A DNA stretch of 12,610 nt from an uncultured Streptococcus sp. (GCF_959025735.1 NZ_CAUFJQ010000055.1:1-12610); one strand, 5' to 3'; positions 1 to 6,391 are shown, counted from the stretch's first letter. A program made the numbers and translations. The notes: generated by a model not told the origin, from the sequence alone.

Positions 1-20
1 CGATTTCTGTCCCACTCTCT
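1..20 (-). repeat. Possible edge of a dispersed streptococcal repeat
   Basis: Read on the minus strand, the first bases give GAGAGTGGGACAGAAATCG. This resembles the GTGGGACAG-type sequences I recall between genes in many streptococcal genomes. The window cuts it off, so a pairing arm cannot be seen. It may be the tail of a terminator or repeat belonging to the preceding gene. The assignment rests on recollection of the motif, not on an internal match. Confidence 0.3.
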
Positions 21-25
21 TTTCT

Positions 26-42
26 TATAGTTTGAAACTATA
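26..42 (+). promoter_or_regulatory. MET-box operator (MtaR/MetR-type LysR regulator)
   Basis: TATAGTTTGAAACTATA is a perfect inverted repeat (8 bp, one central base). It matches the streptococcal MET-box consensus TATAGTTtnaAACTATA proposed for the LysR-type methionine regulator MtaR/MetR. Its centre lies about 65 bp upstream of the start site predicted from the -10 at 87-92, the usual place for the recognition site of a LysR activator. It most likely controls metB-patB. Confidence 0.8.
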
Positions 43-83
43 GCTAGGTCTTGAAAATGGGAAAACCGCTCTCCTCATAATAG

Positions 84-92
84 TGATAAAAT
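84..92 (+). promoter_or_regulatory. Extended -10 promoter of metB-patB
   Basis: TGATAAAAT contains TGn followed by TAAAAT, an extended -10 element. The hexamer at the matching -35 distance (about 64-69) is poor, which suits an activator-dependent promoter. A TTGAAA at 51-56 with CATAAT at 76-81 (19-bp spacer) is a weaker alternative. The metB ribosome binding site GGAGGG is at 120-125. Confidence 0.5.
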
Positions 93-129
93 AGTAAGCA
101 GTTAGATTGAATGTTTATCGGAGGGCAAT

Positions 130-1227
130 ATGAGTAAAAAACGCAATATCAATACGATTTTGGCACAGGCAGGAATCAAGTCGGATAAAGCAACGGGAGC
201 TTTGACGACTCCTTTGCATTTCTCTACGACTTACCAACACCCAGAATTTGGTCAGTCTACAGGTTTTGACTATACCCGTACAAAAAATCCAACACGCGCA
301 ACAGCTGAAAAGACTTTAGCAGCTATCGAAAGTGCAGACTATGCTTTGGCGACAAGTTCTGGAATGTCAGCGATTGTGCTTGCTTTTAGCATTTTCCCCG
401 TTGGTACAAAAGTCTTAGCCGTTCGTGACCTTTATGGAGGCTCTTTCCGCTGGTTTAACCAACAAGAGCAAGAAGGCCGCTTCTCTTTTACCTATGCCAA
501 TACAGAAGAAGAACTGCTCCAATACCTAGAAAAGGATCAAGTAGATGTCCTCTATATTGAAACACCAACTAATCCATTGATGTTGGAATTTGATATTGAT
601 CATTTAGCCAAATTGGCCCATGCAAAAGGTGCCAAAGTCGTGGTGGATAATACCTTCTATAGCCCTATTTACCAACGCCCAATTGAAGAGGGTGCTGATA
701 TTGTTCTTCATTCAGCAACCAAGTACCTAGCTGGTCACAACGATGTCTTGGCTGGTGTTGTCGTGACAAATGATCCAGACCTGTATGACCAACTCTTTTA
801 CAATTTGAACACGACCGGTGCTGTTCTTTCCCCATTTGACAGCTATCTGTTGATCCGTGGGATCAAGACGCTTTCGATTCGGATGGAGCGCTCCACAGAG
901 AATGCTCGCAAGGTGGTCGAGTTTTTGAAAACCTCCCCTCAGGTCAAAGAAGTCCTTTACACTGGAAAAGGTGGAATGGTCTCCTTTAAAATTCAAGATG
1001 AGAAAAAAATTCCTAACTTGTTGAATTCCCTTCAAGTCTTTACCTTTGCAGAAAGCCTTGGCGGAGTTGAAAGTTTGATCACTTATCCTACCACTCAAAC
1101 CCATGCGGACATTCCTGCAGAAGTTCGCCATTCATATGGTTTGACAGATGATCTTCTTCGTTTGTCCATCGGAATCGAAGATGCGGATGATTTGATTGAA
1201 GATTTGAAACAAGTATTGGAGGCTTAA
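130..1227 (+). CDS. metB: Cystathionine gamma-synthase / trans-sulfuration PLP enzyme
   Basis: The 365-aa protein belongs to the Cys/Met metabolism PLP-dependent family. The PLP-binding lysine is K198 in SATKYLAGHND. D173 in VVDNTF contacts the pyridine nitrogen, Y48 and R50 in FDYTR contribute to the phosphate pocket of the neighbouring subunit, and SSGMSA (about residues 76-81) contacts the PLP phosphate. Family members make cystathionine from cysteine plus an activated homoserine, or cleave cystathionine. Sequence alone does not separate gamma-synthase from lyase; the metB name follows streptococcal usage. The start is supported by GGAGGG about 5 nt before the ATG. It is the first gene of a pair with patB, one base apart, under an upstream MET-box, which places it in methionine biosynthesis. 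The enzyme is cytoplasmic and expected to be tetrameric. It is slightly shorter than the E. coli enzymes but shows no missing motif. Confidence 0.88.
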   Translation: MSKKRNINTILAQAGIKSDKATGALTTPLHFSTTYQHPEFGQSTGFDYTRTKNPTRATAEKTLAAIESADYALATSSGMSAIVLAFSIFPVGTKVLAVRDLYGGSFRWFNQQEQEGRFSFTYANTEEELLQYLEKDQVDVLYIETPTNPLMLEFDIDHLAKLAHAKGAKVVVDNTFYSPIYQRPIEEGADIVLHSATKYLAGHNDVLAGVVVTNDPDLYDQLFYNLNTTGAVLSPFDSYLLIRGIKTLSIRMERSTENARKVVEFLKTSPQVKEVLYTGKGGMVSFKIQDEKKIPNLLNSLQVFTFAESLGGVESLITYPTTQTHADIPAEVRHSYGLTDDLLRLSIGIEDADDLIEDLKQVLEA

Positions 1228-1228
1228 G

Positions 1229-2392
1229 ATGACCAAATATGATTTCACGACTTTACCGAATCGCTTGACCCACCATACCTACAAGTGGAAAGAAACTGAG
1301 ACAGATCCAGAAATCATTCCGGCTTGGATCGCGGACATGGATTTTAATGTCATTCCAGAAGTACGAGAAGCTGTTATCGGCTATGCAGACCAAATGGTCT
1401 ATGGCTACACCTATGCATCGGATAGCCTCTACCAGTCTATCCTTGATTGGGAAAAAGAAGAGCATGGCTATTCCTTTGAAAAGGAAGCTGTCGTCTTTAT
1501 CGAAGGTGTTGTTCCAGCCATTTCAACAGCTATTCAAGCCTTCACCAAGGAAGGGGATGCTGTCTTAATCAATACGCCGGTCTATCCTCCATTTGCCCGA
1601 AGTGTCAAGCTCAATCGTCGAAAATTGATCGAAAATTCATTAATTGAAAAGGATGGTCTTTTCCAAATTGATTTTGATCAGCTGGAAAAAGACATTGTGG
1701 AGCAAGAGGTGAAACTCTATGTTTTGTGTAATCCGCACAATCCTGGAGGCCGTGTATGGGATCGTGAAGTCTTGGAAAAAATCGGCCACCTCTGTCAAAA
1801 ACATGGTGTCCTTCTCGTTTCAGATGAGATCCACCAAGATTTGGCCTTGTTTGGCCACCGTCATACCAGCTTTAACACAGTTGATCCAAGCTTTAAAGAT
1901 TTCAGCTTGATCTTAACCAGTGCAACCAAGACTTTCAATATTGCAGGAACAAAAAATTCCTATGTGGTCATTGAAAATCCAAAGCTTCGTACGGCTTTTA
2001 AACAACGGCAATTAGCTAATAATCAACATGAAATCTCAGGCTTGGGCTATATTGCAACAGAAGCGGCTTATCGCCATGGTAAACCTTGGTTGACAGAGCT
2101 CAAGCAAGTCTTTGAAAAACACATCGACTATGTGGTAGATGAATTGCATGCAAAGACCAAAATCCGTGTCATGAAACCCCAAGGAACCTATCTTCTTTGG
2201 TTGGACTTTTCAGCCTATCCTTATACCGATGATGAGCTGCATGCTAAAATTCATGACCAAGCCAAATTGATTTTGAACCGTGGAATAGATTTTGGAAAAG
2301 AAGGAAATTTGCATGCCCGCCTCAATGTGGCAGCTCCCTTCACCCTGATTGAAGAAATTACCAAACGCTTGGTGGAAACTTTTCACAAATAA
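1229..2392 (+). CDS. patB: Cystathionine beta-lyase, PatB/MalY-type aminotransferase fold
   Basis: The 387-aa fold-type I PLP enzyme belongs to the PatB/MalY group. Visible motifs are NPHNPGGRVW (about residues 167-176), SDEIHQDL with D199 facing the PLP nitrogen, and SATKTFN with the Schiff-base lysine K234. Members cleave cystathionine to homocysteine, pyruvate and ammonia, and can also release sulfide from cysteine. The ATG follows the metB stop by one base, with GGAGG at 1218-1222 inside the end of metB, so the two are translationally coupled. Together they would form the two-step route from cysteine to homocysteine under the MET-box. No terminator follows. The mgtA promoter begins four bases after the stop codon. 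A general class I/II aminotransferase is the alternative, but the MalY-like motifs and the pairing with metB favour lyase. Confidence 0.85.
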   Translation: MTKYDFTTLPNRLTHHTYKWKETETDPEIIPAWIADMDFNVIPEVREAVIGYADQMVYGYTYASDSLYQSILDWEKEEHGYSFEKEAVVFIEGVVPAISTAIQAFTKEGDAVLINTPVYPPFARSVKLNRRKLIENSLIEKDGLFQIDFDQLEKDIVEQEVKLYVLCNPHNPGGRVWDREVLEKIGHLCQKHGVLLVSDEIHQDLALFGHRHTSFNTVDPSFKDFSLILTSATKTFNIAGTKNSYVVIENPKLRTAFKQRQLANNQHEISGLGYIATEAAYRHGKPWLTELKQVFEKHIDYVVDELHAKTKIRVMKPQGTYLLWLDFSAYPYTDDELHAKIHDQAKLILNRGIDFGKEGNLHARLNVAAPFTLIEEITKRLVETFHK

Positions 2393-2395
2393 GTG

Positions 2396-2424
2396 TTGAC
2401 TTTCTGTAAGTGAAGGAGTACAAT
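2396..2424 (+). promoter_or_regulatory. Consensus sigma-A promoter of the mgtA leader
   Basis: TTGACT (2396-2401), a 17-bp spacer and TACAAT (2419-2424) form a near-consensus promoter. Transcription should start near 2430-2432, just before the riboswitch core. It lies directly behind the patB stop. Confidence 0.75.
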
Positions 2425-2426
2425 AA

Positions 2427-2591
2427 ACTCGAAATACGGTAGGTGAGGCTACCACAAGGATACGGATGACTACCGCAAAGCAGTGGAGACACTACTCGTT
2501 GGTCAACAGTCCTGATCGCAAAGGTCAAGACTAAGCTCATTTCATTGCCTTGTGGAGCTAAAGCTTGGACGGTCAGTTTTTTTTTGAGTTT
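2427..2591 (+). promoter_or_regulatory. M-box (ykoK-type) Mg2+ riboswitch aptamer
   Basis: The conserved M-box blocks occur in order: GGTAGGTGAGGCT (2438-2450), GGTCAACAG (2501-2509) and GCTAAAGCT (2557-2565). They line up with GUUAGGUGAGGCU, GGUCAACAG and GCUAAAGCU of the B. subtilis mgtE element as I remember it. CCACAAGG (2452-2459) pairs perfectly with CCTTGTGG (2548-2555), as the equivalent helix does in B. subtilis. Local hairpins are AGTG-GAGA-CACT (2482-2493) and TGATC/GGTCA (2513-2527). An outer helix 2425-2434/2582-2591 (one G-U) is possible, but part of its 5' strand lies upstream of the predicted start site. M-box RNAs fold when Mg2+ is plentiful and switch off Mg2+ transporters, which fits mgtA downstream. 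Confidence 0.85.
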
Positions 2592-2619
2592 TGATTGAAA
2601 AATAAATGACGAGTTTCAT

Positions 2620-2652
2620 GAGTCCTACCGATCGAGGGTAGGACTCTTTTTT
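2620..2652 (+). terminator. Riboswitch expression platform: intrinsic terminator
   Basis: GAGTCCTACC (2620-2629) pairs perfectly over 10 bp with GGTAGGACTC (2637-2646), with a 7-nt loop, followed by six T (2647-2652). It lies 30 nt after the M-box and before any mgtA translation signal, so it is the likely OFF structure at high Mg2+. CCTACCG (2624-2630) in the 5' arm is also exactly complementary to CGGTAGG (2437-2443) of the aptamer, a candidate antiterminator. The terminator may also stop transcripts reading through from metB-patB. Confidence 0.85.
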
Positions 2653-2686
2653 GATGCCTTACCAAGAAAAGAGAAAGGAGAGAGCT

Positions 2687-2776
2687 ATGATACAAATCGA
2701 CGATCATCCCGAACCGCACCGAACCAGCCAATCGCTGATTTGTGTCGTAGGGACTCCAAAAGTGATTGGCTCCTGA
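2687..2776 (+). CDS. Candidate MgtL-like leader peptide upstream of mgtA (29 aa)
   Basis: A short ORF starts with ATG six bases after a strong ribosome binding site, AAAGGAG (2674-2680), and ends with TGA at 2774-2776. The product begins MIQIDDHPEPHRTSQ and then becomes mostly uncharged and hydrophobic with one cysteine (residue 19). The D-D-H-P-E-P run at residues 5-10 is encoded partly by CCC, CCG and a nearby CGA, codons likely to be infrequent in a low-GC streptococcus. In E. coli and Salmonella an acidic, proline-rich leader peptide (MgtL) before mgtA destabilises the ribosome at low Mg2+. The similarity here is in composition and position, not alignable homology. The ORF lies beyond the M-box terminator and 18 nt before mgtA. 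Function is inferred; the strong RBS is the best direct evidence that it is translated. Confidence 0.6.
   Translation: MIQIDDHPEPHRTSQSLICVVGTPKVIGS
2726..2771 (+). promoter_or_regulatory. Hairpin in second half of the leader ORF
   Basis: AGCCAATCGCT (2726-2736) pairs with AGTGATTGGCT (2761-2771) over 11 bp with one G-U, enclosing a 24-nt loop. It lies wholly within leader codons 14-29, downstream of the acidic/proline codons, so a ribosome that finishes the leader would melt it. Its last two bases (2770-2771) also belong to CTCCT (2770-2774), which can pair with the mgtA Shine-Dalgarno AGGAG (2784-2788). The two structures therefore compete. Confidence 0.55.
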
Positions 2777-2794
2777 TTGAAAAAGGAGATACCA

Positions 2795-5455
2795 ATGCAA
2801 ACAAATAAAGAAAGACTCATTGCCGCTCTTCAAGAACCACTTGAAAGCACCTTTGCCAACTACAAAACCAGTGCCCTTGGTTTGGTTGACGATCAAGTAG
2901 AAGAAAACCGCGATGCCTATGGCGAAAATGTCATCACAAAAGGTCAAGAAGATTCCATGATCAAAAAGATCTACGAATCGATCATCAATCCTTTTACAGT
3001 GATTTTGTTGGTCATTGCGCTGGTTTCCTTCATCACCAATGTCTGGCTAGCAAAACCAGGTGAACAGGATCCAACGACCTCCATCATCATTGTGACCTTG
3101 GTCTTGATCTCTGGTGGTATCCGCTTCATTCAAGAATTGCGGAGCGACAAAGCAGCTAGCAACTTATCACGTATGATTGTCAATACAGCGACCGTTCTGC
3201 GTGATGGATCAGAACAAGAAATTCCGATCGATGAAATCGTCGTAGGAGATGTGATCAAACTGAGTGCCGGCGATATGATTCCAGCAGATGTGGTCTTGAT
3301 CGATTCCCGTGACTTCTTTGTCCAACAATCTGGTCTTACAGGGGAAAGTGATGCTGTTGAAAAGATTTGTCTCAGCAAGGCTGAGAGTCAAAATTTAGAT
3401 AGTCTCTTGGCGAGTGAAAGCTTGGCCTTCATGGGAACCAATGTCATCTCCGGACGGGCAACAGCCTTGGTCCTGGTCGTGGGGGATGAAACCATGATGG
3501 GAGCTATTGAGCAAACCATCAACACCTATGACGAACCAACTTCATTTGAGAGAGAAATGAATACCATCTCTTGGCTCTTGATCCGGCTCATGTTAGTGAT
3601 GGTGCCCATTGTCTTTGTGATCAATGGCCTCACAGATGGTGACTGGTTAGAAGCGGGTGTCTTTGCCCTCAGCGTTGGGGTTGGTTTGACTCCTGAAATG
3701 TTGCCGATGATTATTACAGCGAGTCTTGCGAAAGGCTCCATCATCATGGCCAAGGAAAAAGTCGTTATCAAAAAACTCAATGCCATCCAAGACCTCGGCG
3801 CTATCGATATTTTGTGTACTGATAAGACAGGAACCTTGACCCAAGATGAAATCGTTTTGGAGTATCCGCTTGATATCCATGGCGAGTTGGATCTATCAGT
3901 CCTTCGCCGGGCTTACTTGAATTCCTATTTCCAAACCGGGCTAAAAAATTTGATGGACCGGGCGATTATCAATCGGACCCAGAAAGAAGCCAAGAAACAT
4001 GAAATTGTTCGCGACCTGGATCAAACCTTCCATAAGATTGATGAATTGCCCTTTGATTTTGAACGTCGTCGCATGAGTGTCATTGTCAAAGACGAAGACG
4101 GTGTGGTCAGCATGGTGACCAAGGGTGCCTTGGAAGAAATGCTTTCTGTATCGACTTATGTTGAGTACAAGGGTGAGATTAAACGCCTGACAGATGAAGT
4201 CCGTCAAGAGGTCCTCGCTGAAGTTGCTCAGTTAAATGAACAAGGTCTTCGTGTTTTGGGCGTCAGCTACAAAACCGACTTGGACGAAAATGACATCTTT
4301 AGTGTTGAAGATGAACGAGACATGATCCTAACCGGTTACCTTGCCTTTCTTGATCCACCAAAACCTTCTGCAGCTCCAGCGATCAAAGCTCTTGCAGAAT
4401 ATGGGGTAACCACTAAGATCTTAACTGGAGACAATGAAAAGGTCACCCAAGCTGTCTGTGAAAAAGTAGGACTAGATGTAGAGCGGATTCTTTTAGGAAG
4501 CGAAATCGATACGATGACTGACCAAGAGTTAGCACAAGTTGTGGAAACAACAACGGTCTTTGCCAAATTATCACCCGATCAAAAAGCGCGGATCATTCTC
4601 TGCCTCAAGAACAATGGCCACAAGGTTGGTTACATGGGAGATGGGATCAACGATGCTCCATCCATGAAGGTCTCAGACGTTGGGATCTCCGTGGATACCG
4701 CTGTGGATATTGCCAAGGAAACAGCAGATGTCATCCTTCTAGATAAGGACTTGATGGTTCTTGAAAAAGGCTTGGTCGAAGGCCGCAAGGTCTATGCCAA
4801 TATGACCAAGTACATCAAGATGACGGTCTCTTCTAACTTCGGGAACATCTTCTCTCTTCTCTTTGCCAGCATCTTTTTGCCTTTCCTTCCAATGGCTCCC
4901 GTTCATTTGATTGTGCTCAATCTTATCTATGATCTTTCTTGTATCGCCCTTCCTTTTGACAATGTCGACAAGGAATTTCTCAAGAAACCTCGTATCTGGG
5001 AAGCAAACTCTATCATGCGCTTTATGGCCTGGATTGGTCCAATTTCATCTGTATTTGATATTATTACCTACATGCTTCTTTACTTCCTTGTTGTTCCTAT
5101 GATTTTAGGTCATGGCTACAACCATGGAGCAGCAGATGCAGCAGCCTTTATCATGGTGTTCCAAACTGGATGGTTTATCGAATCTATGTGGTCTCAAACC
5201 ATGGTTATCCATATGTTGCGTTCACCAAAACTTCCATTTATCCAAAGTCGTCCAGCCTTCTCAGTCGTGGTGACGACCCTAGCAGCAGCCTTCTTTGTAA
5301 CCTCCCTTCCATATAGTCCTTTGGCTTCTATCTTGAAGTTGAGCCAACTAAATGGATTGTACTTTGTTCTATTGTTTGCGATTATCGTCCTCTATATGCT
5401 GAGTGTGACGGTTGTCAAACGTATCTATATTAAGAAATACAAAGAATGGTTGTAA
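2795..5455 (+). CDS. mgtA: Mg2+-transporting P-type ATPase, MgtA (P3B) family
   Basis: The 886-aa membrane ATPase shows the actuator motif TGES (182-185), the phosphorylation motif CTDKTGTLT with D343, and the hinge motif GDGIND (615-620). The C-terminal section YDLSCIALPFDNVDKEFL is typical of MgtA/MgtB Mg2+ importers rather than Ca2+ pumps. Two N-terminal hydrophobic segments lie around residues 55-110, two flank the actuator domain, and a C-terminal bundle begins near residue 675. The chosen ATG at 2795 follows AAAAAGGAG by 6 nt. An in-frame TTG at 2777, directly after the leader stop, would add six residues but has no well-placed RBS; it could serve reinitiation. The gene is expected to be expressed at low Mg2+, given the M-box and leader ORF upstream. 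Substrate is inferred from family and riboswitch; Mn2+ or Ca2+ transport is a less likely alternative. Confidence 0.9.
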   Translation: MQTNKERLIAALQEPLESTFANYKTSALGLVDDQVEENRDAYGENVITKGQEDSMIKKIYESIINPFTVILLVIALVSFITNVWLAKPGEQDPTTSIIIVTLVLISGGIRFIQELRSDKAASNLSRMIVNTATVLRDGSEQEIPIDEIVVGDVIKLSAGDMIPADVVLIDSRDFFVQQSGLTGESDAVEKICLSKAESQNLDSLLASESLAFMGTNVISGRATALVLVVGDETMMGAIEQTINTYDEPTSFEREMNTISWLLIRLMLVMVPIVFVINGLTDGDWLEAGVFALSVGVGLTPEMLPMIITASLAKGSIIMAKEKVVIKKLNAIQDLGAIDILCTDKTGTLTQDEIVLEYPLDIHGELDLSVLRRAYLNSYFQTGLKNLMDRAIINRTQKEAKKHEIVRDLDQTFHKIDELPFDFERRRMSVIVKDEDGVVSMVTKGALEEMLSVSTYVEYKGEIKRLTDEVRQEVLAEVAQLNEQGLRVLGVSYKTDLDENDIFSVEDERDMILTGYLAFLDPPKPSAAPAIKALAEYGVTTKILTGDNEKVTQAVCEKVGLDVERILLGSEIDTMTDQELAQVVETTTVFAKLSPDQKARIILCLKNNGHKVGYMGDGINDAPSMKVSDVGISVDTAVDIAKETADVILLDKDLMVLEKGLVEGRKVYANMTKYIKMTVSSNFGNIFSLLFASIFLPFLPMAPVHLIVLNLIYDLSCIALPFDNVDKEFLKKPRIWEANSIMRFMAWIGPISSVFDIITYMLLYFLVVPMILGHGYNHGAADAAAFIMVFQTGWFIESMWSQTMVIHMLRSPKLPFIQSRPAFSVVVTTLAAAFFVTSLPYSPLASILKLSQLNGLYFVLLFAIIVLYMLSVTVVKRIYIKKYKEWL

Positions 5456-5471
5456 TTGATTGATAGAAAGA

Positions 5472-5516
5472 GTGAGTCCGAACTTAAAAAATTAAGTGTA
5501 AGGGCTCTCTTTTTTT
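5472..5516 (+). terminator. Intrinsic terminator of mgtA
   Basis: GAGTCC (5474-5479) pairs with GGGCTC (5502-5507, one G-U), and ACTTAA with TTAAGT forms an upper helix (5482-5487/5492-5497) across a small internal loop. A run of seven T follows (5510-5516). It lies 17-60 bases after the mgtA stop. Confidence 0.75.
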
Positions 5517-5525
5517 GGTAAAATT

Positions 5526-5534
5526 TGGTATAAT
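5526..5534 (+). promoter_or_regulatory. Extended -10 promoter of upp
   Basis: TGGTATAAT is a perfect -10 hexamer (5529-5534) with the TGn extension. No good -35 is present at 17 bp because the mgtA terminator occupies that position. The start site would fall near 5541, giving upp a leader of about 135 nt. Confidence 0.65.
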
Positions 5535-5584
5535 AAGACGAATATAAAGTTGGAAATGATGATTTCCACGTGTTGCGCGTATCA

Positions 5585-5642
5585 AAAAAGGAGTAACAGA
5601 AAGAGGGAGAGCTTGACTCTTTCTCAATCCAAGCTCCTTTTT
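5585..5642 (+). promoter_or_regulatory. Structured upp leader with competing hairpins (possible attenuator)
   Basis: Two structures compete. Structure A pairs AAAAAGGAG (5585-5593) with CTCCTTTTT (5634-5642), and inside it AGAAAGAG (5598-5605) with CTCTTTCT (5617-5624). Structure B pairs GAGCTTG (5609-5615) with CAAGCTC (5630-5636), followed by C and five T (5638-5642), a terminator shape. They share bases, so only one can form. I see no PyrR-binding loop or known riboswitch consensus. A separate small hairpin, TGGAAAT/ATTTCCA, lies at 5551-5568. Confidence 0.45.
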
Positions 5643-5676
5643 AAAGGATCGCAGCTTAGAAAGAAGGATCTCAAAA

Positions 5677-6306
5677 ATGGGAAAACTAGAAGTTATTACA
5701 CATCCACTAATTCAACACAAATTGTCTATTCTTCGTCGTACAGATACCTCTACGAAGGCCTTTCGTGAATTGGTAGATGAAATTGCTATGTTGATGGGCT
5801 ATGAAGTGTTGCGGGAATTGCCTCTTGAGGATGTTGAAATTGAAACTCCTATTACCAAAACCGTTCAAAAACAAATCGCAGGGAAGAAATTGGCTATTGT
5901 CCCCATTCTTCGTGCAGGGATTGGGATGGTTGATGGTCTCTTGAGTTTGGTACCAGCTGCTAAGGTTGGCCATATCGGGATGTACCGTGATGAAGAAACC
6001 TTGAAACCAGTTGAATACTTGGTGAAATTACCAGAAGATATTGATCAACGTCGTATCTTTGTAGTAGACCCGATGCTTGCTACGGGTGGATCTGCTATTC
6101 TAGCCATTAATTCTTTGAAAAAACGTGGTGCTAGCCATATCAAGTTTGTCTGCTTAGTAGCAGCACCAGAAGGGGTGAAAGCTCTTCAAGAAGCGCATCC
6201 GGATGTCGACATCTTTTCTGCAGCCCTCGATGATCATTTGAATGAACATGGCTACATTGTTCCTGGTCTTGGGGATGCAGGTGACCGTTTATTCGGTACC
6301 AAATAA
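5677..6306 (+). CDS. upp: Uracil phosphoribosyltransferase
   Basis: The 209-aa length is normal for bacterial UPRT, a cytoplasmic salvage enzyme that converts uracil plus PRPP to UMP. The PRPP-binding loop VVDPMLATGGSA has D131 and T136-G137-G138. The C-terminal uracil-binding segment YIVPGLGDAGDRLFGTK ends the protein, as in the family. VPILRAGIGMVDG (about residues 74-86) is the other conserved block. AGAAGGAT lies about 9 nt upstream of the ATG. The gene has its own promoter and a structured leader, and is followed by a separately controlled clpP. A small hairpin at 6322-6340 (TAAGTCC/GGTACTTA around GAAA) lies after the stop, but its T-run is about 10 nt away, so I do not call it a terminator. 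Confidence 0.95.
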   Translation: MGKLEVITHPLIQHKLSILRRTDTSTKAFRELVDEIAMLMGYEVLRELPLEDVEIETPITKTVQKQIAGKKLAIVPILRAGIGMVDGLLSLVPAAKVGHIGMYRDEETLKPVEYLVKLPEDIDQRRIFVVDPMLATGGSAILAINSLKKRGASHIKFVCLVAAPEGVKALQEAHPDVDIFSAALDDHLNEHGYIVPGLGDAGDRLFGTK

Positions 6307-6343
6307 AGAAACCATTCATTATAAGTCCGAAAGGTACTTAAGA

Positions 6344-6360
6344 TTTGACCTTTTTTGACC
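6344..6360 (-). promoter_or_regulatory. CtsR operator of clpP
   Basis: TTTGACC-TTT-TTTGACC on this strand is the complement of GGTCAAA-AAA-GGTCAAA, an exact match to the CtsR heptad direct repeat. It overlaps the -35 element and spacer of the clpP promoter, so bound CtsR would block polymerase until heat or protein stress releases it. Confidence 0.9.
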
Positions 6361-6373
6361 ATTGGTTTATAAT
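6345..6373 (+). promoter_or_regulatory. clpP promoter
   Basis: TTGACC (6345-6350), a 17-bp spacer and TATAAT (6368-6373) form a strong promoter. The start site is expected near 6380. Confidence 0.85.
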
Positions 6374-6391
6374 AGCACATATACTTTGAAC

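Noticed and set aside
727..1131. Long antisense ORF inside metB, and similar minus-strand ORFs within mgtA, liv and other genes
   Set aside because: They lie opposite strongly supported coding genes with intact catalytic motifs, and have no own signals or recognisable products.
2431..2590. yybP-ykoY Mn2+ riboswitch for the mgtA leader
   Set aside because: Some streptococcal cation ATPases are under that element, but the blocks seen here (AGGTGAGGCT, GGTCAACAG, GCTAAAGCT) are those of the M-box, and the protein looks like MgtA rather than a Ca2+/Mn2+ exporter.
2566..2590. Separate terminator at the nine-T run after the M-box
   Set aside because: No stable hairpin precedes the T run; nearby GCTAAAGCT is an aptamer block. 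The real terminator is at 2620-2652.
2777..2794. TTG start giving a six-residue longer MgtA
   Set aside because: It has no correctly placed RBS, whereas ATG 2795 follows AAAAAGGAG by 6 nt. Reinitiation at the TTG right after the leader stop remains a minor possibility.
5541..5676. PyrR-regulated attenuator for upp
   Set aside because: I could not find the conserved PyrR-binding loop in the leader, so only an unspecified attenuator is proposed.
5550..5768. 72-codon ORF overlapping the upp start
   Set aside because: It lies in another frame over the upp leader and the first 30 codons of upp, has no plausible RBS, and a low-information product. It is best explained as chance.
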